From Cranoglanis bouderius (Eukaryota; Chordata; Actinopteri; Siluriformes; Cranoglanididae): 64,000 bases of DNA. Shown here piece after piece: positions 23,761 to 64,000 of this stretch (position 1 is the first letter of the stretch; each line of letters starts with the position of its first letter). Location of the stretch: positions 3,984,501-4,048,500 of the forward strand of contig CM042552.1 in NCBI GenBank assembly GCA_023630585.1, in the 5' to 3' direction. Under the pieces are notes generated by a model. That model had not been told where the DNA came from. It searched no databases and was given only the letters and a program-made list of their open reading frames with translations. Both the position numbers and the translations under genes were made by a program.

Positions 23761-24444
23761 GGACCGACCGTTTCGGACGAAAGGGATCTCGCCGCGCTTA
23801 TTCTCCCACAGCAGACGGATATATCAAGAATCACTTCAGTGAACCGATTCTTTCGAACACACGTATTTCAGTGCGTTCTGATTCGTTCGATTCCCCCACT
23901 GTACACACTGAGGAAAACGGTTCTTTGGATGGTTATAGCTTTCTACTTTTGGAAACCATTTGTGGTAGGAGACATAGAACCTTTAATTGGTTCCATAAAT
24001 TACAAACTGAAGAACCGTTTAGTGTGCTAGATGGTACTTTTCTTATCCTGAGTGTAACTCATTTGTAATCAGGGACTGATTAGTAAATTCTGTGCAGGAA
24101 CCCCCTCATCACCCTGCTACACACGAACCAATGACAGAACCCACATGTGCAAATAAATAAACACATAAACAAATCAACAAAATGTTTACAATGCTACCGA
24201 TTATGAGTATTTGGGTAGCCTCAGTGCTATGCAGAAAACAGTCTTACCTTAGATCCCTGGCTTCTTTCTTGCTTGTCACCAAAGTCCAACTCTTTAACAA
24301 GCTCAGACTCAATGGCCAGCAGTTACATCATGTTGAGTCTTATTTGGCATGTTTTAATTCAGAGTTTGTTTATAAAGCTTTCTTTTCTTCAGTGCACTTA
24401 GTCTGGGTTTACGTTTATCAATGGGTTTTTTTCCTTCCACTTCC

Positions 24445-24883
24445 ACTATACATTCAAAAGATTGTGCACACCTGACCATCATACCTATATGTTTGTTGAA
24501 CGTCACATTCCAGATTTAGTCCCCCTTTGCTGTTATAATAAGCTCCACTCTTCTGGGAAGGCTTTCCAGTAGATTTTGGAGTGTGTCCGTGGGAACTGGT
24601 GTTCATTCAGCTTCAAGAGCATTAGTGAGGTCAGGTACTGAGGTTGGGTGAGGAGGCCTGGGCTGCAGGCGGTGTTCCAGTTCATCTCAAAGGTTGAGGT
24701 CAGGGGTCTGTACAGACATTCCAGTTCTTCCACTCCAACCTTGGCAAACCATGTCTTCATGGAGCTTTCCTTTGTGCACAGGCATTCTATACAACTGTGT
24801 GCTTCCAACTTTTGTGCCAACAGTTTAGGGAAAGACCACATATGGGTCTGATGGTCAGGTGTCCACAGTTTTGCCATATAGTG
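24445..24883 (-). mobile_element. Internally deleted Tc1-like element
   Basis: Both ends carry an inverted repeat (ACCTGACCATCA at 24470-24481 against TGATGGTCAGGT at 24849-24860) close to a TATAGT end. The interior reads on the minus strand as the C-terminal part of a Tc1 transposase (VEELECLYRPLT, LMLLKLNEHQFPRTHSK), frameshifted and lacking the first catalytic Asp region. A non-autonomous derivative. Confidence 0.7.
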
Positions 24884-26208
24884 TATCTACCTCCAGTTAA
24901 ATACAGTTAGGGCTCAAATGACTGTTGGTACAAATTCAGGCCCACACATGAATAACATTTCTAAATTCATTTCAGATTCTGTGAATTTACATTGTTAGGT
25001 GACTTAGCATAATGGCTAATCAGTCTAATCACTCAGTTTAAATTTTTACCCCTTATAGGACGTCCCTCGTAATCCGTCCCTGCTCAAAATGTAATATGTC
25101 CCCAGTAGGACCCTAATGTAGCTAACAAGTAATGGAAGACTATCTCATAACAAACCTTTTACGTAAGTATCTGCCCCAAACCACATCCAGTTCCTTCACT
25201 GATATCACACAGACGTGTTGAGGTGGATTAGGACACAGTGTGACTCACAGAAATCTATAAATATACAGAACTTACTGTACTTTTCGTGGCATACTTCTTC
25301 TACAGGCCCGACCTCCCAAAGAGGAAATCTGGAAATGATGCGGATTATAATATCATTCCTGTTTAATATCAGTTTAAATACAGAATATCACTGTTGTTTT
25401 ACAAAAACATTTATTTGACGTTTTGTTTGCAGTACTGTTTGTGAAGATTTGTCAAGTATTTATGTAAGATATTTTGCCTGAGGTAGGCTAGCATTACTTG
25501 TTAGCTACATTGGCCTTGTAGCTCCAGCACAAAAATAAAGAAGAAAACATCTTGGTGGAAAAAGGGATATTGTGTAAATTTGTCATCACCTAATCACCCC
25601 CCTCACCCCCCCCCCCTCCCCCGCCCCGTTTGATTGATAATAACATAGTATACGACATAATAACACAGTTATTATATAGTGTATTTTTATCTGAAAGAAG
25701 CTACGCCTTCATGGTTTTAGGTGTGTAAGAGGAATGTAAACGGCATTCATTCACGCTGAATCATAAGCTAGCATGAACTACCAGCATGTTTATAACTAAT
25801 TTGTTTTTCATTTACAACCAGAAATTTCGATGCTAGCTTAAGAGAAAAAGACTGCTATTAATAGTTTGACATACCCAGTGGAAATGACTTACTAACAATC
25901 ACACAACCAGTTTACCTTACATTTTAAATCATGTTTAATGTTTACACTTTCACTTTCAATTTACGTTTTCATTTTCTTTCTTTTCTTTTTTCTTTTCTTT
26001 TTTTCTTTTTCTTTCTTTTCTTTCTTTTTTTTTCTTTTTTTTTTACAGCTGCATCATATATACATTTACATTACAACTACACACACATCCTTGTCATTAC
26101 ACATATTATTATTAACACGAAACCATGAATTATTTTAGATGTTTTTTCAAAGATGAAATAATAATAGCAATCAGCAGGGCCTTAGGTGACATCAAACCCT
26201 GTCATCTT

Positions 26209-26222
26209 CTGCCACCTAGTGG
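26209..26222 (-). promoter_or_regulatory. CTCF-like motif (minus orientation)
   Basis: CTGCCACCTAGTGG reads CCACTAGGTGGCAG on the minus strand, fitting the CTCF core CCASYAGRKGGCRS at every position. Intergenic between spred2 and meis1. Motif only; occupancy unknown. It may derive from a repeat. Confidence 0.5.
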
Positions 26223-26280
26223 TCATGTTACAGAAATACTTCTTGCTAACCTCATGAAGGGCTTATTAAACGAATAAATA

Positions 26281-26348
<68 letters not shown>

Positions 26349-27316
26349 CACGTGATTTTAAATGGAGTATTTTGCATCGAAATTGTGAGCTGTTGGTCTG
26401 TTGTCACTTTGGTTAACAGTTTCCTACATTACCCACAATACTGTTCGACTACCTGCTGGTGCGGTAGGCTTTAGCCCTCGCTTCATATCTACCTAAAGAG
26501 AGCGATGCAGCAGCGCTTTAGTTCTTTAGTCACGTTCTGGGACTTTGAGTCCAATGTTTTCAAGAACGTCTTCTTCCACTACTTCTACACTGGATTTTCT
26601 CATTAATATGACGTCAAGCGTCGCTGGAAAAGTGAGAAACAAAGCTGTTGTTCTTTTCTGTTTTTAGGAGCTAACAGCGAAACCTGACTGTTATCACTTG
26701 TGCTTGAGATCTCTGGCAATTTTCCTCCTATTCAAGCCATTGCAGCTATGTTAGCAATAACTATATCATCAGACATCAGAGCGGCACATCTTCTCAAGTT
26801 CTCACAGGAATAATTAAAATACAGCACCGACCAACAAGATAGCAAAGTAATCACTAAACACATCACAGATATTTCAACATAAACATATTTAATGGGTTTC
26901 AAGGTGGAATTTTACTTTAACAAGCCCATGAGAAAAGAGAGTTGTCTTCTCTCTCTCGGTCCAAACACACCATGATGATATTAATTTAACACTACACAGC
27001 TAGTTAATAAGCTAAATCTTGGTCAGAGATAATGTGGCATGTTTTTAATAATAATTAATGTGGTCACATGTTTTTAATTTCCAAATAACTAAATAACGGA
27101 ATCAAAAAGACATCTTCTGTACCCTCTCATTATGAAATCAGTTGCTCCAAGCAGTTAGAGCTTTTTAAACATTTGTGCAATTACAAAACCTTGAAACAAG
27201 TTCAAACAAGGCGATCGCCAAATAATATCATAAGCACATTCATAGACAGATGTGTTGTGGTTGTTTTGGGCTTTATTATAAGCGGTGCAGCTGTCTGCAA
27301 GTTGAATATATATATA

Positions 27317-28939
27317 TACAATATCTCACAAAAGTGAGTACACCCCTCACATTTTTATAAATATTTTATTATATCTTTTCATGGGACAACACTGAAGAAA
27401 TGACACTCTGCTACAATGTAAAGTAGTGAGTGTACAGCTTGTATAACAGTGTAAATCTGCTGTCCCCTCAAAATAACTCAACACACAGCCATTAATGTCT
27501 AAACCGCTGGCAACAAAAGTGAGTACACCCCTAAGTGAAAATGTCCAAATTGGGCTCAAACTGTCAATATTTTGTGCGGCCACCATTATTTTCCAGCACT
27601 GCCTTAACCCTGTTGGGCATGGAGTTCACCAGAGCTTCACAGGTTGCCACTGGAGTCCTCTTCCACTCCCCCATGATGACATCACAGAGCTGGTGGATGT
27701 TAGAGACATTGCGCTCCTCCACCTTCTGTTTGAGGATGCCCCACAGATGCTCAATAGGGTTTAGGGTCTGGAGACATGCTTGGCCAGTCCATCACCTTTA
27801 CCCTCAGCTTCTTTAGCAAGGCAGTGGTCGTCTTGGAGGTGTGTTTGGGGTCGTTATCATGTTGGAATACTGCCCTGCGGCCCAGCTTCCACAGGGAGGG
27901 GATCATGCTCTGCTTCAGTATGTCACAGTACATGTTGGCATTAACTCCCCAGTGCCGGCAGCACTCATGCAGCCCCAGACCATGACGCTCCCACCACCAT
28001 GCTTGACTGTAGGCAAGACACACTTGTCTTTGTACTCCTCACCTGGTTGCCGCCACACACGCTTGACACCATCTGAACCAAATAAGTTTATCTTGGTCTC
28101 ATCAGACCACAGGACATTGTTCTAGTAATCCATGTCCTTATTCTGCTTGTCTTCAGCAAACTGTTTGCGGGCTTTCTTGTACATCATCTTTAGAAGAGGC
28201 TTCCTTCTGGGAGGACAGCCATGCAGACCAATTTGATGCAGTGTGTGGCGTATGGTCTGAGCACTGACAGGCTGACCCCCCACCCCTTCAACCTCTGCAG
28301 CAATGCTGGCAGCACTCATACGTCTATTCTGCAAAGCCAACCTCTGGATATGATGCTGAGCACGTGCACTCAACTACTTTGGTCGACCATGGCGAGGCCT
28401 GTTCTGAGTGGAACCTGTCCTGTTAAACCGCTGTATGGTCTTGGCCACCGAGCTGCAGCTCAGTTTCAGGGTGTTGGCAATCTTCTTATAGCCTAGGCCA
28501 TCTTTATGTAGAGCAACAATTCTTTCTTTCAGATCCTCAAAGAGTTCTTTGCCATGAGGTGCCATGTTGAACTTCCAGTGACCAGTATGAGAGAGTGTGA
28601 GAGCAATAACACCAAACTTAACATATCTGCTCCCCATTCACACCTGAGACCTTGTAACACTAATGAGTCACATGACACCAGGGAGGGAAAATGGCTAATT
28701 GGGCTCAATTTGGACATTTTCACTTAGGGGTGTACTCACTTTTGTTGCCAGCGGTTTAGACATTAATGGCTGTGTGTTGAGTTATTTTGAGGGGACAGCA
28801 GATTTACACTGTTATACAAGCTGTACACTCACTACTTTACATTGTAGCAAAGTGTCATTTCGTCAGTGTTGTCCCATGAAAAGATATAATAAAATATTTA
28901 CAAAAATGTGAGGGGTGTACTCACTTTTGTGAGATACTA
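27317..28939 (-). mobile_element. Nearly full-length Tc1-like transposon with IR/DR ends
   Basis: Terminal inverted repeats of about 240 bp each (27317-27557 and 28701-28939) contain the motif AAAAGTGAGTACACCCCT twice per arm, the inverted-repeat/direct-repeat layout of Sleeping Beauty-like elements. The minus strand encodes a transposase pseudogene from 28637 to about 27560: HTH part MAPHGKELFEDLKERIVALH, then GGSVMVWG-type and DNDPKHTSK motifs. It is broken by an in-frame stop at 28374-28376, another after KDMDY (28122) and downstream frame changes, so it is inactive but comparatively young. Confidence 0.92.
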
Positions 28940-28956
28940 TATATATATATATATAT

Positions 28957-29420
28957 ATACTCAGTGGCCACTTTATTAGAAACACCATACTAATACTTTG
29001 CTAGGACCCTCTGAGAAAAGCCTAAATTTTTCATAACATGAATTTCACACAGTGTTGGAAACATTCCTTTGAGATTCTTGCCCATGGAACCAGTGAGAAA
29101 CAACTTGTGCTTTGAGACATGGTGCATTATCATGCTGGAAGCAACCATTATAAGATGAGTCAATTGCGTCCATAAAGGGATGCACATGGTCAGCAATAAT
29201 GCTCAGACATGCATTCAAACAATGCTTGATTAGTGTTAAGGGGTCCAAGAAAACATTCCCCACACCATTACACCACCCCCACCAGCCTGAACTGTTGGCA
29301 CAAGGCAGGTTGGGTCCATGGATTCATAATGAGAAAATTCTAATCCTACCATCTGCATGTCACAGAAATCAAGCATCATTGGACCATGCAGGCGATGTAA
29401 TTTCTGGGTCAAAAAAATGC
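28957..29420 (-). mobile_element. Tc1-like transposase fragment next to the preceding element
   Basis: Starts with a terminal-repeat-like CAGTGGCCACTTTATTAG (28962-28979). Minus-strand translation gives VQAGGGGVMVWGMFSWTP, then LSIIADHVHPFMDAIDSSYN and GCFQHDNAPCLKAQVVSHWF, a different Tc1 family from its neighbour. Frameshifts separate the parts. Only an (AT)n stretch of about 15 bp separates it from the element at 27317-28939. Confidence 0.8.
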
Positions 29421-30173
29421 ATAAAAAAATGCACACAAAAAAAAACCAAGAGAGGAAATTTGTACACCCTTTGAAAAAAGGTAAATCTAGCACCTTTAAA
29501 GAGTTCTTCAGTGTGTCCCTTTTGGGGAACACAAAGTTTTTATGTAGAACCAATAACAGAGTGTTTCCTTTTCACAGAAAGTTATAAATAGAATTATATG
29601 ATGTCTTAACATAGTTTTAAATATTACAAACTGCACCTTTAAAACAATCGACACAACTTGACTACAATTAACTAGGGAAAAGTTCATCATAACCCAGGTG
29701 AGTAAGTAAGTAAGCTCTGAAAAACACACACGTTTCTGGTACAGCAAATGTCTGCGCATACATACACCTTACATCTACACCTTAAATACTTTTATACTAT
29801 CTGTATGTCTCATACTGTGCTGAATAATTATTGTATTTTGGTTTGACTAATAGCATTTTAAGAAATGATTTTAAATGATGTTTTTGTTCCAATGTGTTGT
29901 TAATGTTTACTTTGTCTATAGTAATTTAATATAAAATATGAGTACATTGTACTTATAGCCTTTCTTATGCAATTTCAGCTTTGCATTTTTTGATACAGTT
30001 CACAGACGTTATTTGAAGAGATTCTGTTTTCAATATAGGTTTTAGTTTTAGTTTCTTCTGTTTTTATACTGTAATTTTTCCATATACTATCTCACTTATC
30101 CCACAAGAAGACCAGTTGCTTACTAATGTTCTTTCTGACTATTTAAATGTAAACGTTGCAATATTTGTTTAGT

Positions 30174-30187
30174 CCAGCAGGAGGCGC
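30174..30187 (+). promoter_or_regulatory. CTCF-like motif (plus orientation)
   Basis: CCAGCAGGAGGCGC fits the CTCF core with one mismatch (A at the K position). About 4 kb to the right of the minus-strand motif at 26209 and pointing toward meis1. Confidence 0.4.
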
Positions 30188-30419
30188 CATGTGCATTGAA
30201 GATAAACGATGCACATTTATGATTTCTGTTTGTTTTAAAGTAAAAAAAAAAACAAAAAAAACAAAATCAAACAAAAACCAAACAAACTTAAGTTCGAGCA
30301 ATTCTTTGCAGCATAGATGGTGGCCTTAATGAAATAAGAAATAAAACTCGACAGAGGCATGCTGTAATGGGAAAATAATCCACGCCAGGGTAGTGTGATA
30401 CGACCCGACGTGAAGCGGA

Positions 30420-31100
30420 CAGTAGTTCCGACTGTAATTCAAATTGCAGGTTTATATTAATGCGCTTGTTCTAATACGTTATCGTTTCCATAGTAACAGC
30501 TCGTTCACAGGGACTTTTATGTTGGACTCTCCATATAAACAAAGGATAATTAATTAAATGAATTAAAAACCATGTTGTTAATTAACAAAGCAAAAAGTGT
30601 CACCATTGATTTGGTGAAGTTTTCCGTAAGGAGATGTTTATTTAACATTTATGAAAGGAGTCTCCAGTGTCGTCGCTTTGTAACCGTCAGCATGTTTTTT
30701 TGCCAGAGGAAAGATTTCAGGGCACGGTACGATTCCTCCACGACATGAAAAGCTGCATTGTTTTGTCTTAGTAACTTCAAGAGAGAGAGAAAAAAAGAGA
30801 GGCTTGTTTATAGGAACGACTGTTTATAGCTGCTGTAATAAACTATCTTGCCTCACAGATGTTCCACAACATTAAATGTATTAAATGTAACGATAAATAG
30901 TTAAAAAGCATGGTGTGTTGTTAATTAATAAATGACAAATTGTAATCGTTCGCAAGTTGCTGTGGTATAAGAGGAAAAAAAACACTTCGCGACATGCTGC
31001 AATTGGGAAATAATCAACTTCTGGTTACTAACAGTAACTGCACTTTGTGTCGGGCCACATCACGCCACCCCATCACTGATTATTTTCCTAGAACCTCACA
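30420..31100. repeat. Dispersed repeat family copy in the intergenic region
   Basis: Contains CAGGTTTATATTAATGCGCT, ATCGTTTCCATAGTAACAGC, AAAGGAGTCTCCAGTGTCGT and ends CACATCACGCCACCCCA. An internal partial duplication (two AATTAACAAAG or ATTAATAAATGAC regions) extends it. Confidence 0.7.
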
Positions 31101-31579
31101 CCCCCAAGTGTTTTATTATGTAACCTGAACAGCAATGAGGTGATTAATAAAAGTGGAAACAATGTCTCCTGGTTAGGCAGAAGGCTTCAAACTTAACAGA
31201 GGTATGCGTATTTAGACGGACCAGAACTTAAATTTATGGTCAGTTTCTATTAGACAGGCCCGAGGATGGACATGTGTGGACTTTTCTGGCCAGACCCTGG
31301 GAAAGTTATGATAACAAACAATCTAAATGGTTTTACACTGAGTGGTTTATAGTCTTTATTCATCCAGACCAGAAAAATAACAGGCCACAAAGTCAGACGC
31401 ATGAAGTCTAGAGTCTGATTTAAACTGTTTATTATTCTGGATTAGAAATATTTACATTTAAAGTTAAATTATTCATTTACACATTGTACTGTTTAATAGT
31501 TTTAATAGAAAAGTAGTCTGAGATCTGCGGCGAGGACTGTAGAGAGGAAAGTGACTAGGCCATGAGTCTGGGATTCATT

Positions 31580-32660
31580 TAAAGAAGCTTTACTACACAC
31601 TTTGAGGGTTCTTTAAAGGTTCTTTAGGCAGGTAAGGGTTCTTAGCTTCCTAAAATGGTTCTACCTGGAACACTTTCTGGTAGACAAATACTCAGTTGTA
31701 GGGTTTAACATGCAAACTTTAGAAGTTCTTCTGCAGGGACAATCAAAGAACCGATAAGGGTTCTAGCTTTGACCTTTTATCCTGAGCGTAGATATCTACC
31801 TGATCCAACACAAGTCCGTGTTTGTGCAAAACGTAAGTAACATTTAAAGTTTTTAAATAGTTTATTCTTAAAGGAAGACGTACATTTTATTTGTTTGTTT
31901 GTTTGTTTGTTCCTTGGCAGATGCTATAAAAATGAAGGTTCCCCAAGGAATTATTTAAATTAGTGTTCTTTCAGGAACGATTCACATTTTTGAATATTCC
32001 TACCACAGGGTTCCTGGAGGCACTGTTAAGAGTTCCACTTGTAAAACAAAAAAACGTTCCTTCTAGGTTGTTTGAATAGCTAAAGTTTCTTATAGCTTCC
32101 CAAATGGATTCTAGTTTGAGCCCTGCATAAACTCATTCGTCTCTCTTTGAAAAAAATGTTTATTTTTGAAATTAAGATAATGCTAGGAACCATTCGTTTT
32201 TCAAGAACCTTTGCAACAACGTTTCTCGAGACAATTTTAAAGATTATGGCAGTGAGATAACCTCAAGAACTCCCTAGATCTTCCAGGAACCTGGAACCTT
32301 TGTCTTGTCCGTAGAGTACTGAACTGAAACAGGACATTCTTGAAGCAGTTTTGAGCTCCCTGTTTCTCTCTGCCTACAACTACACTTGTAGCAACTGCCT
32401 GCACCCTAAAGAGTTCTTCGGTTCGTTCCTCTGAGGGAACTCTCGAATGGTTCTGGTTCGAACTCTGAAACAGACAGTTTCCTTGTCATAAAAACCTTTG
32501 AGGAAAGCTAGAACCATTAACCATCCAAACAGCCCCTGACGAACCATTTTTAAAGAGTGAATGTATATACGCAGGACTTATTTGTGTTCACACTCAGTTT
32601 GTCCCTCTGAGGGAACCCTTGAAGGTTCTATGTACATCAGAGGCTTTCTCTTCCAAGTAT
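31580..32660. repeat. Degenerate GGTTCTT/AAGAACC repeat region
   Basis: Many scattered GGTTCTT, GAACCTTT and GTTCTTTAAAGG words without a fixed period. Similar patches occur at about 23915-24025, 29480-29555, 40285-40445 and 62445-62635, so this is a dispersed low-complexity family. It occupies the gap before the meis1 promoter. Confidence 0.6.
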
Positions 32661-33215
32661 AACCCTTTTAGAAGGTTAAGAACCTTTAACTGATTAAAGA
32701 ACACATTTATCCCTAAGAGATTGGGAACTTTAGCATATTTTGTGGTGCTTATGTCACTTTTCAGCAGCTGTAGGAATGGAGTACATTCTGCCTCTCTTGT
32801 AAGTCTTTGGATAAACATCCACCGAATCAGAAAAAAAAAACAATTCATGGAAAACTCTTGGAATTTTTAAAGGTTTTTTAAAGGTTTACCTTCAGTAACA
32901 CCGAGGCAGATCCAACTTTAAAACCTTTATACTTTTAAGAAATAAGTTTTATTCAATGTAAAATTTCCAACATATATCCAGTGGCATATCATCTCATATC
33001 ATAGCCTGTTTAAAAAATGTAGTTATTTTGGAAAAAACGAACAAAAACAAAAGTTCATTATAATGAGATAAGAACATTATAATAGACAACAGCAGTGTCT
33101 CATAATGTAAAGTAAAATGATACTAAGGACCTTTGATAAAATGTTGTATCTTGCAGGCTGGTTGCTGATGTGTGCTACAGCGGCTCCTTTAAGGACAAAC
33201 ACTCCCTCAATACCT

Positions 33216-33262
<47 letters not shown>

Positions 33263-33269
33263 TGTCCAG

Positions 33270-33727
33270 CTCGGAGACACGACACTGAATGAAGACTAGG
33301 CGACTTTCCGCGGACAGCATGGGGATTTTATCCGACTTATAAACACGGCTGGAATAAACGCAGCACCATTTTGGAACATCATCTTCAGCGTCGACTCTTT
33401 GGTTTGTTGTTGCTTCTTGTGGCATTAAAAAAAGAAAAGGGAAAAAGAAAAGAAAAAAAAAGGAGGTGGAACCTGGCACTTTTGGCACTTAAAAGCAAGC
33501 AGGAGTTTGTTGGCGGATTGACAATGTGGCGGTGTGTGTGAGCAGCGCCTGAGCTCGGTGCACTCCCTGATGCGGTGTGAGTCCGAGCGGCTCCGTGGTT
33601 CCGCACAGCCGCCCTCGGAGCGCCCAAAGCCGGCCTCGGTGTGAGCGGGGACTCGGTGCTGCGCCGCCACCTCCTCCTCCTCCACCACCTTCTCCTCCTC
33701 TTCCTCCTCTTCCTCCACCTCCTCCTC
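33270..33727 (+). promoter_or_regulatory. meis1: Probable meis1 promoter and 5' UTR
   Basis: Non-repetitive, relatively GC-rich sequence directly upstream of the MAQR start, with a CTTATAAA box-like element at 33336-33343 and a CTC/CCTCCT-rich stretch at 33668-33727. A (CT)n run at about 33219-33255 precedes it. No start site can be fixed from sequence. Confidence 0.45.
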
Positions 33728-63384
<29,657 letters not shown>

Positions 63385-63645
63385 GTGACATTTTCAGTGC
63401 ACATTATTGTACTGTTCACACATTTAAAGGGGCAGTGTGTAAAGTTTAAAAGTGACCTGTAAGAATTATACACATTCAAAGATACCTTAGACTGTGATTC
63501 ACAAATTTTTTGTGTAATGGATCTGGCTAGTTTCTTCACTTCAGGCATGTGTTTGCATTTTTTCAACTTTTCTTTTTTACTTAAAAGGCAACACACAAGG
63601 CAAATATAGCTTCGTAGTTATTAATGCAGTTAGAATTCACCTTAC

Positions 63646-64000
63646 AGGACCAACTTCCTTAGATATAACATTAACTTCCTTAATTACAGGACCAACTTCC
63701 TTAGATATAACATAAACTTCCTTAATTACAGGACCAACTTCCTTAGATATAACATTAACTTCCTTAATTACTGGACCAACTTCCTTAGATATAACATAAA
63801 CTTCCTTAATTACAGGACCAACTTCCTTAGATATAACATTAACTTCCTTAATTACTGGACCAACTTCCTTAGATATAACATAAACTTCCTTAATTACAGG
63901 ACCAACTTCCTTAGATATAACATTAACTTCCTTAATTACAGGACCAACTTCCTTAGATATAACATTAACTTCCTTAATTACAGGACCAACTTCCTTAGAT
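63646..64000. repeat. 42-bp tandem array, continuing past the window end
   Basis: Eight full and one partial copy start every 42 bases (63646, 63688, 63730, ... 63982). Each unit holds AACTTCCTTA twice exactly 21 bases apart. Copies differ only at two alternating positions (CATTAAC or CATAAAC; TTACAGG or TTACTGG), so the array is young or homogenised. Last meis1 intron. Confidence 0.97.

Larger units (their letters stand above)
23761..33269. other. spred2-meis1 intergenic region
   Basis: Divergent genes face away from this interval. It holds three Tc1-like remnants (24445, 27317, 28957), a dispersed repeat copy (30420-31100), GGTTCTT-type repeats (31580-32660), an (AT)n run and two CTCF-like motifs. 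No further gene seen. Confidence 0.75.

Overview
The window is genomic DNA from a ray-finned fish. Its coding exons belong to two vertebrate genes with GT/AG introns. The non-coding part is dominated by teleost-type decayed Tc1/mariner elements and very long (GT)n, (CA)n, (CT)n and (AT)n microsatellites. A dispersed repeat that I associate with catfish-like genomes recurs at least six times, so a siluriform is my weak guess.

Gene 1 is spred2 on the minus strand (coding 23242 down to 7843). I could join all six coding exons in frame into a 416-residue Sprouty-related, EVH1 domain protein, which acts as a membrane-associated brake on Ras/ERK signalling. Gene 2 is a meis1-type TALE homeobox gene on the plus strand (coding from 33728). 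Eleven consecutive coding exons join in frame to residue 370; the last exon(s), encoding the C-terminal tail, lie beyond the right edge. Both genes are somewhat diverged from the tetrapod sequences, which fits the faster copy of a teleost-duplicated SPRED2-MEIS1 pair (meis1a with a spred2 paralog); the a/b assignment is not proven from sequence alone.

Layout: 1-5.7 kb has no recognisable gene and holds pyrimidine-rich repeats plus one decayed Tc1-like element. 5.7-7.8 kb is the probable spred2 3'UTR. 7.8-23.2 kb is spred2, with a 39-bp minisatellite and several transposon fragments in its introns. 23.2-23.8 kb is its CpG-rich promoter. 23.8-33.3 kb is the gap between the two head-to-head genes, only about 10.5 kb between start codons, with three Tc1-like remnants and two outward-pointing CTCF-like motifs. 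33.3-64 kb is meis1, whose introns contain microsatellites abutting splice sites, a fold-back repeat, candidate conserved non-coding blocks, an approximately 110-bp satellite broken by a mariner-type insertion, and a 42-bp tandem array running off the window end.

The most interesting points are the very short spred2-meis1 interval with a possible insulator, the microsatellites that take the place of normal splice-site context in meis1, and the 42-bp array that places an ETS-type GGAA site every 21 bp. I found no convincing undescribed gene system, and no RNA genes or CRISPR arrays.
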